Shown here: in pieces, positions 7,601 to 16,254 of the stretch
Position numbering within the stretch: the first letter of the stretch is position 1
Layout of the letters: every line of letters starts with the position of its first letter
Assembly (NCBI GenBank): GCA_017303735.1
Contig: JAFLCF010000040.1
Coordinates: 1 to 26,825, forward strand
Direction of reading: 5' to 3'
DNA length: 26,825 bases
Origin: Anaerolineae bacterium
GTDB lineage: Bacteria > Chloroflexota > Anaerolineae > Anaerolineales > Villigracilaceae
Notes under the pieces: generated by a model
Seen by the model: the letters and a program-made list of their open reading frames with translations, nothing else
Database searches by the model: none
What the model was told of the DNA's origin: nothing
Position numbers and translations under genes: made by a program

Positions 7601-8688
7601 AATTCAACAAATCCTTTCATGAACTCAGCCCATAAGGGAATTTGACTCTCATAACTATTTGCTTCGGCAGTTTTGCGCCCGACAGTCAGCATCGGCTGAA
7701 GATCAGCCTGGGATGAACGATACACTTGAAGGGCGTATGAGGCGAGCGCATCCACATCCTCCACTTCGGTCATAAAAGCATTTTCGCCATGCTTCACCAA
7801 ATCCATTGCCTGACCCACACGAGTTGTCACAAGCGGAACGCCGCTAGCCATACTTTCCAAAATCGCTTTTGGTCCGCCTTCCTGACGCGACGCTACAACA
7901 TATAGATCAAGCACTTGAAATAATTTTGCGATCTCAGGATAGGATTGAAGGTAAGTATGTAAATATGGAATACCTGCTTCCTCCAAACCTTTCTTAACAT
8001 ATCCACGCGCCGGACCAGAAAGCATCACAAACAATTCAGGGATGTCCTTCTTCAACCGCTTCATGGTCTCAACAAATACATCGGGACCTTTTTCATTCTT
8101 CGGCTCCAATCCTTCCTCCCAGCCCACGCCGTCTTTTTGAAAAGAACCAATCACAAAAGCAGATCGTGGAACCCCAAATTCAATACGGGCATTCTTTTTC
8201 ATGGTGTCATCACGAAATGGAAAGAAGGCTGTGTTAATGCCAATGGGAATCAAGAATACTTTGGATGGGTCAATTCCAGTTTGCAGGATTACATCACGCA
8301 CTTCAGTATGCGAGACTTGAATCCGCGCCAGATTGTTGTGATGTCTTTTCAATGCAGCATACACACGATCGAAGCCTTCATTTCCCGTACCGGGCAGCCC
8401 ATGAAAATAGGCAAACCCGATACGGTGAGGCAATAGATCTAGCCATTGTTCGTTTTGGAGAAAGAACTGATTCGAGTAAAAGATCGATTGCGGCTGCCGA
8501 GCATGTTTCCAGAGCGGCTTTATCACCGGCACACCCAGCGCATCACAAATGGTTTTCAATTCGCGCATTTCCCAATCCAACACCCAGCCTGCATCATCGC
8601 CATACAGGAGCAAACGCGAATACGGTTTCCAATTCCACGAAGCCGCTTTAATAATATTTATGCCAATGTTCTGGGTCAGCACCTTCAT
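7597..8688 (-). CDS. GT4-family glycosyltransferase
   Basis: 363 aa. The C-terminal donor-binding half contains the EX7E motif in SRQEGGPKAILESMASG followed by PLVTTRVGQAMDLVKHG. The central region has VFLIPIGINTAFFPF (the domain junction) and LFVMLSGPARGYVKKGL. The N-terminal half is less typical, with SRLLLYGDDAGWVLDWEMRE, suggesting a distinct acceptor site. The gene overlaps both neighbours by four bases (starts 8688 and 7600), so it is embedded in an operon of GT genes. No membrane segment is seen. Confidence 0.88.
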   Translation of the reverse strand: MKVLTQNIGINIIKAASWNWKPYSRLLLYGDDAGWVLDWEMRELKTICDALGVPVIKPLWKHARQPQSIFYSNQFFLQNEQWLDLLPHRIGFAYFHGLPGTGNEGFDRVYAALKRHHNNLARIQVSHTEVRDVILQTGIDPSKVFLIPIGINTAFFPFRDDTMKKNARIEFGVPRSAFVIGSFQKDGVGWEEGLEPKNEKGPDVFVETMKRLKKDIPELFVMLSGPARGYVKKGLEEAGIPYLHTYLQSYPEIAKLFQVLDLYVVASRQEGGPKAILESMASGVPLVTTRVGQAMDLVKHGENAFMTEVEDVDALASYALQVYRSSQADLQPMLTVGRKTAEANSYESQIPLWAEFMKGFVEL

Positions 8689-9656
8689 GAGATCAATTCC
8701 AACACTTTCAAATATTGTTCACTCACCTCTTGTATAGAAGGAACCGAGATGTGCGCCTGAAAGACTTCATACTGACTTAAGAGGTGCTCCAGCAATTCCG
8801 GGATCTGCTCCGCCGCTTCAAACCCCGCTCCAGCCTGCTTCACAATCTCGGGGTGACCGCCACTCTGCAAGTAAACCGCGGGAAGTCCACACGTCAATGC
8901 CTCGATCAATGAATTCGAACATGGGTCATTTTTACTGGCAGTGATGTATATATCATGTTCACGGAACAATTCAGCCATTCGATATGAGTCGACCGCTGGA
9001 AGCATACGGATATTCTTGAACGTCACCGGGCTGCGTCCAACAAAAGTCATTTCGAAGCGTTCCCAATCCAAATGCTCATCCAGCCATTGATACACAGCTG
9101 CACCTTTGTTGACATTATCAGACCAACTTGAAGCAATCAAACGAGTTTTTCGATCGCGCGAAAATACCACCCGCCCGCGTGAGTGGAAAATTTCCGGGTC
9201 AGCCGCGTTGAGAATGATCGTTGGGTGTTTGAATTCCATGCCCAGCGAAAGGTGTTTTTCAAGGCTATATTGCGATTGGAAAATGGTCTTATCAGCAAAT
9301 TTCAAATTTACGGCATGAATATTTTTATCCACGCCATCCTCGCGTCCACGATAGACATCAATGGGACCGTCCACACGATGAACATACAATATGGAATTAC
9401 GTCGCATGATAGAAAGGCGTTTTTCACGAAAGTTAAACGAATTCAACAAACAAGCCTGTGTGGTGCGGGAAATCTGATTATTCTCCACTCGCAAACCTTT
9501 TGCCTCTGCCTGTTTCCAAAACGCACGCAAAAACTGATGTCCACCCCCGGTGGGCGGCGGCTCAAATCCATGGAAGATGGATAGATCTGCGGAAACAAAC
9601 AGTCCTTTTGTGATGACAAACAAATCAGAAACAGTCCCAGTGAGCCCAAATTTCAT
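8685..9656 (-). CDS. Short GT4-like glycosyltransferase
   Basis: 323 aa, somewhat short for GT-B. Motifs are SIFHGFEPPPTGGGHQFLRA near residue 27, a nucleotide-binding glycine-rich loop in this subfamily, and the C-terminal SKNDPCSNSLIEALTCGLPAVYL. In the latter Asp replaces the first Glu of EX7E. LNAADPEIFH marks the interdomain junction. The ATG at 9656 lacks a clear Shine-Dalgarno, unlike most genes here, so the exact start is less certain; the conserved region only begins near residue 24. It follows an 87-base gap containing a hairpin and a possible promoter. The next gene overlaps by four bases. Confidence 0.82.
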   Translation of the reverse strand: MKFGLTGTVSDLFVITKGLFVSADLSIFHGFEPPPTGGGHQFLRAFWKQAEAKGLRVENNQISRTTQACLLNSFNFREKRLSIMRRNSILYVHRVDGPIDVYRGREDGVDKNIHAVNLKFADKTIFQSQYSLEKHLSLGMEFKHPTIILNAADPEIFHSRGRVVFSRDRKTRLIASSWSDNVNKGAAVYQWLDEHLDWERFEMTFVGRSPVTFKNIRMLPAVDSYRMAELFREHDIYITASKNDPCSNSLIEALTCGLPAVYLQSGGHPEIVKQAGAGFEAAEQIPELLEHLLSQYEVFQAHISVPSIQEVSEQYLKVLELIS

Positions 9657-9670
9657 GGTAATATCCGCTT

Positions 9671-9700
9671 CATATCCATTTCCCTAGTAGAAGTTGTCAA
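9671..9700 (-). promoter_or_regulatory. Possible promoter with perfect -35 box
   Basis: TTGACA (9700-9695 on the minus strand) is an exact -35 consensus in the 87-base gap before the GT gene starting at 9656. About 18 bases on, GATATG (9676-9671) is a poor -10. A start site here would leave a leader of fewer than ten bases, which weakens the case. Confidence 0.2.
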
Positions 9701-9723
9701 CCAGATTCTCCTAAACATAAAAG

Positions 9724-9745
9724 GATCCTGAAAACTTCAAGGATC
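9724..9745 (-). terminator. Weak hairpin terminator overlapping a methyltransferase stop
   Basis: Arms 9724-9728 and 9741-9745 (GATCC/GGATC) pair and continue into TGAA/TTCA around a three-base loop, with one bulged base. On the minus strand the hairpin is followed by CTTTTATG, only four Ts. It starts within the stop codon of the methyltransferase gene. It may give partial termination in this long operon. Confidence 0.4.
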
Positions 9746-10517
9746 ACTTTTCTGCATGGATAACAAAATGACTATTTGTCACCCCATGTCTTCTATTTAG
9801 CATCTCAAAACGTCCAACGACCTCCACCTTGCTAAAACCTGCGGAAGCACACATTGCCTTTACAGCCTCTTCAGAAAGACTAAAAAAAGATCCGCCAGAA
9901 ATATGTCCCTGATACAGGGCAAGCGCCTTTTTTCGATCAAACCAGCCCGTTTTCAAGGCTGAAGAAACTGTAATGATACATTTTTTCTTCGTTGCCAAAT
10001 AAAGCTGTTCGATGGCCGTAATCGGATCCCTCAAGTGTTCAAGCAGATCGTTACACATGACTACATCGAAGCCGCCAAACGGAGACAGATCATAAATCGA
10101 CCCGTTACTAAATTCGACATCCAATCCCATCAGCTTGGCCATGAAAAGCAGCTTATTCGAATTGGTCAATCCATATCGTTCATACACCGCGTGGAACGCA
10201 GCATAATCGTCCGCATATTGTGCATACTTTTGCTCATGGGCTTGCTTGAACGCGATAGAAGGCGCAAAAGCAAGGGAACCGTCGTATTTATTGGAATCAA
10301 CACCCAACACTTTTTCTGCCCCATGTTCCTTCATCCAGACGGAGAAATAGCCGTCGGAACAGCCGACATCCAACACTGTTTTTCCACTATAGTCTTTATC
10401 GAACCCATAATGTTCCATATAGTTGGCGACATCATAAGTACCATTCGATACCAGCCCATCATAACGAAAACAGTGATACCATCTTCCTTTTTCAAAAATT
10501 TCTTTCAAATCATTCAT
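9744..10517 (-). CDS. Class I SAM-dependent methyltransferase (CmoB/mo5U34-like)
   Basis: 257 aa. The SAM-binding motif is TVLDVGCSDGYFSVWMKEHG (47-66) with a following KVLGVDSN, and a motif IV FDVVMCNDLLEHLRDP. The N-terminus GRWYHCFRYDGL resembles the region before motif I in the tRNA (mo5U34) methyltransferase-like family, members of which often occur in glycan loci as presumed sugar methyltransferases. The ATG at 10517 has a strong AAGGAG at six bases. It lies 31 bases after the preceding gene, and a small hairpin overlaps its stop. I infer glycan methylation from context; a tRNA substrate is less likely this deep in a polysaccharide operon. Confidence 0.8.
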   Translation of the reverse strand: MNDLKEIFEKGRWYHCFRYDGLVSNGTYDVANYMEHYGFDKDYSGKTVLDVGCSDGYFSVWMKEHGAEKVLGVDSNKYDGSLAFAPSIAFKQAHEQKYAQYADDYAAFHAVYERYGLTNSNKLLFMAKLMGLDVEFSNGSIYDLSPFGGFDVVMCNDLLEHLRDPITAIEQLYLATKKKCIITVSSALKTGWFDRKKALALYQGHISGGSFFSLSEEAVKAMCASAGFSKVEVVGRFEMLNRRHGVTNSHFVIHAEK

Positions 10518-10548
10518 CTCATACTCCTTGAATCGAATCTTTTCAAAA

Positions 10549-11958
10549 TTACATACGACTATTAACCATCGCCATCAATCTTGAGGTAGCTTGCCCGTCA
10601 AGTTCGCCGCATTCTGACACTGCATATTCGTGCCGTGCTTCAGAGTCAATGGTGCGGTCACTTAGGTATTGTCCAATGTATTCCAGCAGATCCTTTTCGC
10701 TTTTTGCTACCTTCGAGGCTTTCAAACGCAGGGGGCGGCGATTGTGAGACATACGTTGCTGGAAGGCAGTTGTAACGCCAAATCGTACACCAAAAGTATA
10801 TGCATCATAACCAATATGAATAGTGGGCAAGTCACATATGGCAGCTTCTAAACCCATGGTGGAGAAGTTATTCACCAACACATCGCTGTAACGGAGAAGA
10901 TAATTTAACTCATCTTTATCATTATCCAACCCCAAATCGAGACGAAGTTCATGTGTGCGGTCACCACTTGCATCTACTGAACCAGGGTTGGAAACGTACA
11001 CACCTGCCTGAGTAAACATCTTTTCCATGATATGCCAGCCGGGGGAATCTAGCAATTTGGCATGAGGTTGTGGACGAACGACAAAATTAAAATTACCGCT
11101 CCAAATACGATCCTTTTGCTCGACGAATATACGATAGATCTCGAAATAATGGTTGATATTGACTCCACCTGCAAAGAAAATCGTTTTCTTATTGGGCTCA
11201 AGACCAATCGACCTTAAAAAGTCCTCGCGACCATAACGCAAAGGCTGGATAAAGCGGTCATACTGTACTGCACCTATCACTTCCACTTTTTTGGCAGGAA
11301 AACCATGCAGCTTTACCACCTCATCTGCCATCTGCCTGCTCCACACCCCAAGGCAGGTGGGGGTAAATCCACGATACCCCATGTTGACGGTATTGTCGTA
11401 ATTGGTGATAACTGCGAATGCAGGGACGCCCATGCATTGAGCCTCAAGAGCAAAATTACCTTCATTCCAAAAATTATAGTTTCCCATGCCAGGTGTCAAA
11501 ACACAATCAATATTTTTCTCTTTGAGATATTGATCGTGTACATGAGTAACATAAAGTGTGTTTTCCAGCCATACCAGAAATTCTCCCATTCGCGGGATGC
11601 GACGTAAGGCTGTGACATAAGTCATTTGCGCCGCCATTCCAAGCAGGGTGGCATCGTACAACTTGGATTCCATCATCTCGCGGAAGCGCAGATCGGTTGT
11701 TTCGGTCACTACAACAAAGCGACGCAACATCCGCAATTGTTGCAGCAAAAAACTTTTTTGATATTGTGCCTCATATTGCTCGACCTGCAATTCAAAATAT
11801 TGTTCTGGGTCAAAATCAAATGCGCGAAAGTAGACAGGGCTGAGAAAATACAACGGCTTAAAGCCACCCTCCGCCAAACGCTGACGAAAGGATGGTTGAT
11901 GAAAGGCACGCGCCGCCATCTTGCCATGCAAAGGAATTGCAATCTTTATTTCAGGCAT
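10549..11958 (-). CDS. GT-B fold glycan protein of the RPHP group, possible transferase
   Basis: 469 aa. No family name can be assigned with certainty. The protein resembles CDP-glycerol/capsule transferase-like GT-B proteins. VEVIGAVQYDRF corresponds to the junction motif RIFVTGAPxxD of the two other members in this window (starts 19842 and 24167). FVVRPQPHAK corresponds to their RPHP motif, and VLVNNFSTMGLEAAICDLPTIHI to their GVNTTxFLE motif. It is therefore a distant third member. The N-terminus MPEIKIAIPLHGKMAARAF starts with a typical first strand. It begins three bases after the transketolase stop, so it ends the unusual neuB/ALDH/neuA/transketolase block. A role as transferase for that block's product is a reasonable guess, not shown. 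Confidence 0.7.
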   Translation of the reverse strand: MPEIKIAIPLHGKMAARAFHQPSFRQRLAEGGFKPLYFLSPVYFRAFDFDPEQYFELQVEQYEAQYQKSFLLQQLRMLRRFVVVTETTDLRFREMMESKLYDATLLGMAAQMTYVTALRRIPRMGEFLVWLENTLYVTHVHDQYLKEKNIDCVLTPGMGNYNFWNEGNFALEAQCMGVPAFAVITNYDNTVNMGYRGFTPTCLGVWSRQMADEVVKLHGFPAKKVEVIGAVQYDRFIQPLRYGREDFLRSIGLEPNKKTIFFAGGVNINHYFEIYRIFVEQKDRIWSGNFNFVVRPQPHAKLLDSPGWHIMEKMFTQAGVYVSNPGSVDASGDRTHELRLDLGLDNDKDELNYLLRYSDVLVNNFSTMGLEAAICDLPTIHIGYDAYTFGVRFGVTTAFQQRMSHNRRPLRLKASKVAKSEKDLLEYIGQYLSDRTIDSEARHEYAVSECGELDGQATSRLMAMVNSRM

Positions 11959-11961
11959 TCA

Positions 11962-13938
11962 TTAACCACAATACTTCATCACTCGCTTGGACAATGACAG
12001 CCCATCCAATTCATGGAAAGCCAAAGCCTGCTGCGGCGTACCACAGGCGGGGTAGCCTTCTACAGCGAATTTGATCATCTGTTTGCCATTTAGCAAACCA
12101 TGTTCACTGCAAACGGTGAGAATGTTATCCATCAAGCCGCCAGCGGGGTGATGATCTTCAAGCATAAAGATACTGGAATACGGTTTGAGGACTTCGGTCA
12201 GCCACTTCACATCCACACGGTTGAGCCAAGGCATGTTGATGATGCTCAAACCGAATCCGCGTTCAGCGAGGAGTTCGCTGGCGAGGAGCGCTTCGTGCAA
12301 CATGACCGGACCATACGCAAACATGACCGCATCTTTCCCCGCCGTGAGTTGACAGCCCACCCCAGGCTTGAACTCATACCCAGCATGGAGCGTGATCCGG
12401 CGCGGACTGGGTCCGATGATGAGGCGCAGGGCAACCACATCATCTGTTTTGTTCACAGCATAATCCATTGCCATGCGAGTCTCTTCGGCGCTGCATGGTT
12501 GCAGGATGGTGCAATTTGGCAAAGCAGAGAAGAGCGAAATATCGCGCAGGGATTGGTGCGACTTGCCCGGTCCAGCGGGAATCAAGCCCGCATAGTGCAA
12601 GGCATAAATGATCTTGGACTTTTCACCCGCGGCATTGTAAATCTGCTCATTGGCGCGTGAGGCGAGGAAACTAGCGAATGAGTTGACAACAGGCAAAAGT
12701 CCCTGACGGGCAAGACCTGCCGCCATGGAAACCATATCCTGTTCGGCAATGCCGTTTTCGATGAATCGGTCGGGATACGTGTATTCAAAGTCGCGGACTT
12801 TGCAATCAGAGGAGAGATCCGCGTCGAGAACGACAATGTCTTTACGTGTGGCGGCAAGTTCAACCAAGGCTTGACCATAGGCACGTGAGACGAATTCATC
12901 CGTCGGCTTCACAGAAAGGCGATCCAAAGCAGCCTGGCTGAGAGGTTCCCCTTCCAACATAGACGGACTCGCGGTCTTCACTTCCGGCTCAACGGGAGTC
13001 AAATGCAACGGGTCGAGCGACACAGCCGCGAGATCCGCATTGATGCGTTGAATCAGTTCAGAATAACCTACCTCGAAGGCTGCATCATCCGGCGCGCCCG
13101 AATGCCAGGGATAGAGTCCTTTTCCAATTTCAAGCGCGGCAGGGTGCTCCATGAAGGAGATGCCGCGACCTTTGATGGTATCGGCGATGATGATCTGCGG
13201 CTTACCCTTAACTTGCTTGGCTTCAGCAATGGCTTTTTCGATAGAGCGAAAATCATGCCCGTCAATTCGAATGACATGCCAGCCAAAAGCAGTAAATTTT
13301 TCAACGAGGTTGCGAAGATCAATGATCTCGGCAACAGGCTTATCAGATTGCACTTTGTTGTCGTCAACAATCACAGTGAGGTTATCGACCTTTTGATGCG
13401 CGGTGACATGCAAGGCTTCGTAGTTCTGACCTTCCTGCAACTCACCATCGCCGGTCATCACAAAGACATGCCCGCCGTTGTTGTTGTACTTCTTCGCCCA
13501 CGCCATGCCGCGCCCCTTCGAGATGCCCATGCCAAGCGAACCCGAGTTGGCTTCCATACCGCGATTGCCGATGTCGGGATGACCGTTCAATCCGTTGAGG
13601 CGGCGCAGAGACATGAGCATGTGGTCGGGAATTTCGCCAAGCGAATGAAGAACAGCATACAAGCCCGGCACATCATGTCCCTTCGACGAAAAATAAATAT
13701 CGCGGTCAGGGCTGTCAAAACCAACCTTGAGCGTATTCATTTCTTCGTAATACATCCACACCACAATGTCCATCGCGCTGAAACTCGAGCCAAGATGCCC
13801 CGACCCGGCACGCTTGACTTCGGTGAGCGTGTTGGCGCGGCACATATCCGCGATGATCTGAAGTTTCTTGTACTTGTCAGCAGATGAATTGCGCACGCGC
13901 TTAAATTCTTCCACGGGGATTAATTTCAGTTCAATCAT
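11962..13938 (-). CDS. Full-length transketolase-like ThDP enzyme
   Basis: 658 aa from the ATG at 13938, chosen over an upstream GTG because AGAGG stands five bases before it. Transketolases move a two-carbon ketol unit between sugars using thiamine diphosphate and Mg. The N-terminal half (about 1-310) has SGHLGSSFSAMD (46-57) and the ThDP/Mg motif GDGE (163-166), with VDDNK following. The C-terminal half (about 345-658) holds the cofactor-activating Glu in ENGIAEQ (394-400) and GKSHQSLRD. The two halves are often encoded by separate genes in related families; here they are joined by a variable linker near 310-345. It sits between a CMP-sugar synthetase gene and a GT-B gene, not in a pentose-phosphate setting. 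I infer it makes or remodels a sugar precursor for the glycan. A housekeeping copy is the alternative but is unlikely here. Confidence 0.9.
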   Translation of the reverse strand: MIELKLIPVEEFKRVRNSSADKYKKLQIIADMCRANTLTEVKRAGSGHLGSSFSAMDIVVWMYYEEMNTLKVGFDSPDRDIYFSSKGHDVPGLYAVLHSLGEIPDHMLMSLRRLNGLNGHPDIGNRGMEANSGSLGMGISKGRGMAWAKKYNNNGGHVFVMTGDGELQEGQNYEALHVTAHQKVDNLTVIVDDNKVQSDKPVAEIIDLRNLVEKFTAFGWHVIRIDGHDFRSIEKAIAEAKQVKGKPQIIIADTIKGRGISFMEHPAALEIGKGLYPWHSGAPDDAAFEVGYSELIQRINADLAAVSLDPLHLTPVEPEVKTASPSMLEGEPLSQAALDRLSVKPTDEFVSRAYGQALVELAATRKDIVVLDADLSSDCKVRDFEYTYPDRFIENGIAEQDMVSMAAGLARQGLLPVVNSFASFLASRANEQIYNAAGEKSKIIYALHYAGLIPAGPGKSHQSLRDISLFSALPNCTILQPCSAEETRMAMDYAVNKTDDVVALRLIIGPSPRRITLHAGYEFKPGVGCQLTAGKDAVMFAYGPVMLHEALLASELLAERGFGLSIINMPWLNRVDVKWLTEVLKPYSSIFMLEDHHPAGGLMDNILTVCSEHGLLNGKQMIKFAVEGYPACGTPQQALAFHELDGLSLSKRVMKYCG

Positions 13939-13992
13939 GTTTTCCTCTTTATAGGCGCTGCGCCTCACCCCGCGCCCGCACCTGATTCTTCT
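13939..13992. other. 54-base gap with GC-rich small palindrome
   Basis: Between the CMP-sugar synthetase stop and the transketolase start. It contains AGGCG-CTG-CGCCT (13953-13965), a five-base-pair hairpin next to a GC-rich run, and then the transketolase Shine-Dalgarno (AGAGG, 13948-13944). No T-run follows, so termination is unlikely. Confidence 0.5.
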
Positions 13993-14742
13993 TTAAGAAA
14001 TTTTTTCTACCTTTGGCAGTTGCGCCTCTCCACTTGCCACGAGACGTTCCGCCAAATCCCAATCATAGGGATGATTCACATCAAAACCTTCGTAGCCTTC
14101 CGAAACGAACGGCATAACTACTTCACCTGCAATCGTGCGACCGTTGAAGACCACACGCGACCAAGCGATTTCGAGGCTGGCATTCTGCGAGTAAACTTCG
14201 GGAAGTCCCTGATAAGGTGTGCTATGCCAAGGCTGTTCCTTCGGTCCGAATGGAAGCAAAGGCATCATGCGCTTGCCACGAATCACCCACATCTTGCCGG
14301 GGTGATCTTTGACCTTCTCTACTGCACGAAGAGAGTCCACGCCTTCTTCGGCTTTGAACGCACTCCATGCCCGCTGAATGGTGCTCGGCAAACGGAAGGG
14401 ACTAGTCGGGCGCAGGATACTGAAGCAATCATATTCGCGTCCCATTGCTTTCAGCTTGTGCAGCGTAAAGTCCAGCCATTCGATGTCGAGCGCGAGATCG
14501 CCTGCAATTTCAGCCGGACGCAGGAAGGGAACTTCCGCTCCGTATTGCCGCGCAATCTCAGCATACTCTTCCGAGTCGGTCGAAACGAGAATATCTGAAA
14601 AGACACCACTTTGTTTGGCGGCACAGATCGTATACGCAATCAGCGGATGCCCCGCCAGCGGGCGGATGTTCTTTCCCTGCACACGTTTCGAACCGGCACG
14701 CGCGGGAATCAAAGCGATGATGGAAGGATTCTCTTTGCTCAT
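13993..14742 (-). CDS. neuA: CMP-nonulosonate synthetase 1 (NeuA-like cytidylyltransferase)
   Basis: 249 aa. Activates a 2-keto-3-deoxy acid by transfer of CMP from CTP. The nucleotide-binding signature is IPARAGSKRVQGKNIRPLAG (12-31), followed by ILVSTDSEEYAEIA and VPFLRP. SILRPTSPFR is the usual LQPTSPLR-like loop, and GFDVNHPYDWDLAERL near the end matches the metal-binding IDxxxDW region. It differs clearly from the second copy at 19869-20579, so the two probably activate different acids. The ATG overlaps the aldehyde dehydrogenase stop by four bases, tying it to the neuB/ALDH/transketolase block. KdsB-type Kdo activation is the main alternative, but the motifs fit the NeuA side better. 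Confidence 0.88.
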   Translation of the reverse strand: MSKENPSIIALIPARAGSKRVQGKNIRPLAGHPLIAYTICAAKQSGVFSDILVSTDSEEYAEIARQYGAEVPFLRPAEIAGDLALDIEWLDFTLHKLKAMGREYDCFSILRPTSPFRLPSTIQRAWSAFKAEEGVDSLRAVEKVKDHPGKMWVIRGKRMMPLLPFGPKEQPWHSTPYQGLPEVYSQNASLEIAWSRVVFNGRTIAGEVVMPFVSEGYEGFDVNHPYDWDLAERLVASGEAQLPKVEKIS

Positions 14743-16199
14743 ACCTGCGTTGGGTCGATGTTAATGTATACGTCTTTCAATTCAGAATAAATATTGAGCG
14801 CTTCCGTGCCCGGTTCGCGTGAACCGTTACCCGAAAGTTTGCGCCCGCCAAAGGGCATATGCGGCTCGGAACCGTGCGTCCCAGCGTTGACAACTGCTAC
14901 GCCTGTTTGAACCTTGTCATAAAAACGTGTGGCGCGGTGAATACTTTTGGTATGAATGCTCGCCGTCAAGCCATAAGGAGTATCGTTCGCCATTTGAAGC
15001 GCGTGTTCAAAATCTTTTACTTTGAACAACAACGCCACGGGACCAAACAACTCACACTCTGAAATTTCATCATGCGGGTCGACGTTTTCGATCAGAGTCG
15101 GCGCCATGAAATAGCCGTTTTTATGTTCTGCATCGGTCATGCGTTCGCCGCCGCACAGGATGGTTGCGCCATTTTTCTTTGCCTTTTGCACGGCATCCAC
15201 CATGTTGAGCAATTGCCCCTCATTGATGACTGCGCCAAAGTCGCAATCATCAGTAATGCCAACTTTCAACTTCTTCGTTTTCTCCACGAGCATGTCGCGG
15301 AATTTTTCATATACCGACTCAAAAATAATAATGCGGCTTGTGGATGCGCAACGCTGTCCCGCATTGCTAAAGGCGGAGAGCAGCACCCACTTGGCAGCAT
15401 TCTCCAAGTCAGCGTCGTCACACACCACAAGAGGATTCTTCCCGCCCAGTTCCAGCGAGATGCGCGCAAAACGTTCCCCCGCCGAACGGTTGATAATGCG
15501 TCCCACCTCGGTCGAGCCGGTGAAACTGATCACGCCCACATCATTGTGTGCAACCAAGGGCGCGCCCGCTTCTTCGCCAAATCCCTGCATGATGCTCAAG
15601 ACACCATCAGGCAAACCCGCTTCCTTTGCGATCTGCCCAAAGATCCACGCCGTGGCTGGGGTATCTTCGGCAGCTTTCAAAATGGCGGCATTGCCACAAA
15701 TAAGCGTCGGGAAAACCTTCCATGCCACATTCGCGATGGGAGTATTCGCAGCGATGATGAGTCCCGCCACACCGATAGGTTGACGAATCGTCATGGAATA
15801 CTTGTTCGCCGTACCGCTCGTGGTTGTACGACCATACAAACGTTGACCTTCGCTGGCATAGAACAATCCGCATTGGATCGCTCCGCCCGTTTCGCCCAAC
15901 GCCTCTTTCATGGGCTTTCCAGTTTCGGCAGCGACAATAGCAGCGATCTCATTCTGACGGTTTTGCATCCCCACCACGATCTTGTGCAGGATCAGGCCGC
16001 GCTGCACCGCAGGCGTATCCGCCCAGGCAGGCTGGGCTTTCTTTGCTAGTTCAACGGCTTGTTGAATATCCGCCGCACGTGAACGCGCCACTTTGAAGAG
16101 AACCTGTCCGTTTGCGGGGTTAATCTTTTCGAACCACTCATTAGCTTGAGTGGTTTGTTCGTCGGTTCCGATCCAGTTAGGGATTTGGTTTGGAAGCAT
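14739..16199 (-). CDS. NAD(P)-dependent aldehyde dehydrogenase
   Basis: 486 aa from the ATG at 16199, which has AAAGG five bases upstream; farther-upstream GTG and ATG codons lack a ribosome site. All ALDH-superfamily landmarks are visible (numbered from this start): the Asn region IIAANTPIANVAWK near 150-163, the cofactor loop FTGSTEVG near 226-233, general base E250 in LELGGKNP, and nucleophile C284 in NAGQRCASTSR. The C-terminus has MPFGGRKLSGNGSREPG. The enzyme therefore looks active, oxidising an aldehyde to an acid. It is translationally coupled to a CMP-sugar synthetase (ATGA overlap) and follows a neuB. ALDH is not part of any standard sialic, legionaminic or pseudaminic pathway, so its substrate is an open question; a sugar aldehyde is inferred from context. 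Confidence 0.92.
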   Translation of the reverse strand: MLPNQIPNWIGTDEQTTQANEWFEKINPANGQVLFKVARSRAADIQQAVELAKKAQPAWADTPAVQRGLILHKIVVGMQNRQNEIAAIVAAETGKPMKEALGETGGAIQCGLFYASEGQRLYGRTTTSGTANKYSMTIRQPIGVAGLIIAANTPIANVAWKVFPTLICGNAAILKAAEDTPATAWIFGQIAKEAGLPDGVLSIMQGFGEEAGAPLVAHNDVGVISFTGSTEVGRIINRSAGERFARISLELGGKNPLVVCDDADLENAAKWVLLSAFSNAGQRCASTSRIIIFESVYEKFRDMLVEKTKKLKVGITDDCDFGAVINEGQLLNMVDAVQKAKKNGATILCGGERMTDAEHKNGYFMAPTLIENVDPHDEISECELFGPVALLFKVKDFEHALQMANDTPYGLTASIHTKSIHRATRFYDKVQTGVAVVNAGTHGSEPHMPFGGRKLSGNGSREPGTEALNIYSELKDVYINIDPTQV

Positions 16200-16220
16200 G
16201 TATACCTTTGAAACCATTAT

Positions 16221-16247
16221 GTAGGTCACGCTAAAAGCGTGACCTAC
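16221..16247. repeat. Perfect 11-bp inverted repeat between neuB and ALDH genes
   Basis: Arms 16221-16231 and 16237-16247 (GTAGGTCACGC and GCGTGACCTAC) are exact reverse complements around a five-base loop. The hairpin occupies half of the 55-base gap and has no T-run after it on the minus strand. Its size and position resemble the palindrome at 1959-1989, although the sequence differs. It may be a dispersed palindromic repeat unit. Confidence 0.8.
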
Positions 16248-16254
16248 TTATTTA

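Noticed and set aside
13003..13887. Long plus-strand open frame of about 294 codons
   Set aside because: It lies wholly inside the transketolase gene on the other strand, has no recognisable motif, and the minus-strand protein carries all family residues.
11962..13968. Upstream GTG start for the transketolase at 13968
   Set aside because: The added ten residues fall in the small palindrome region, and the ATG at 13938 has a proper ribosome site.
15072..16049. Long plus-strand open frame of about 325 codons
   Set aside because: It is the antisense shadow of the aldehyde dehydrogenase gene; its composition (many His, Arg and Cys) is typical of a reverse-complement frame.
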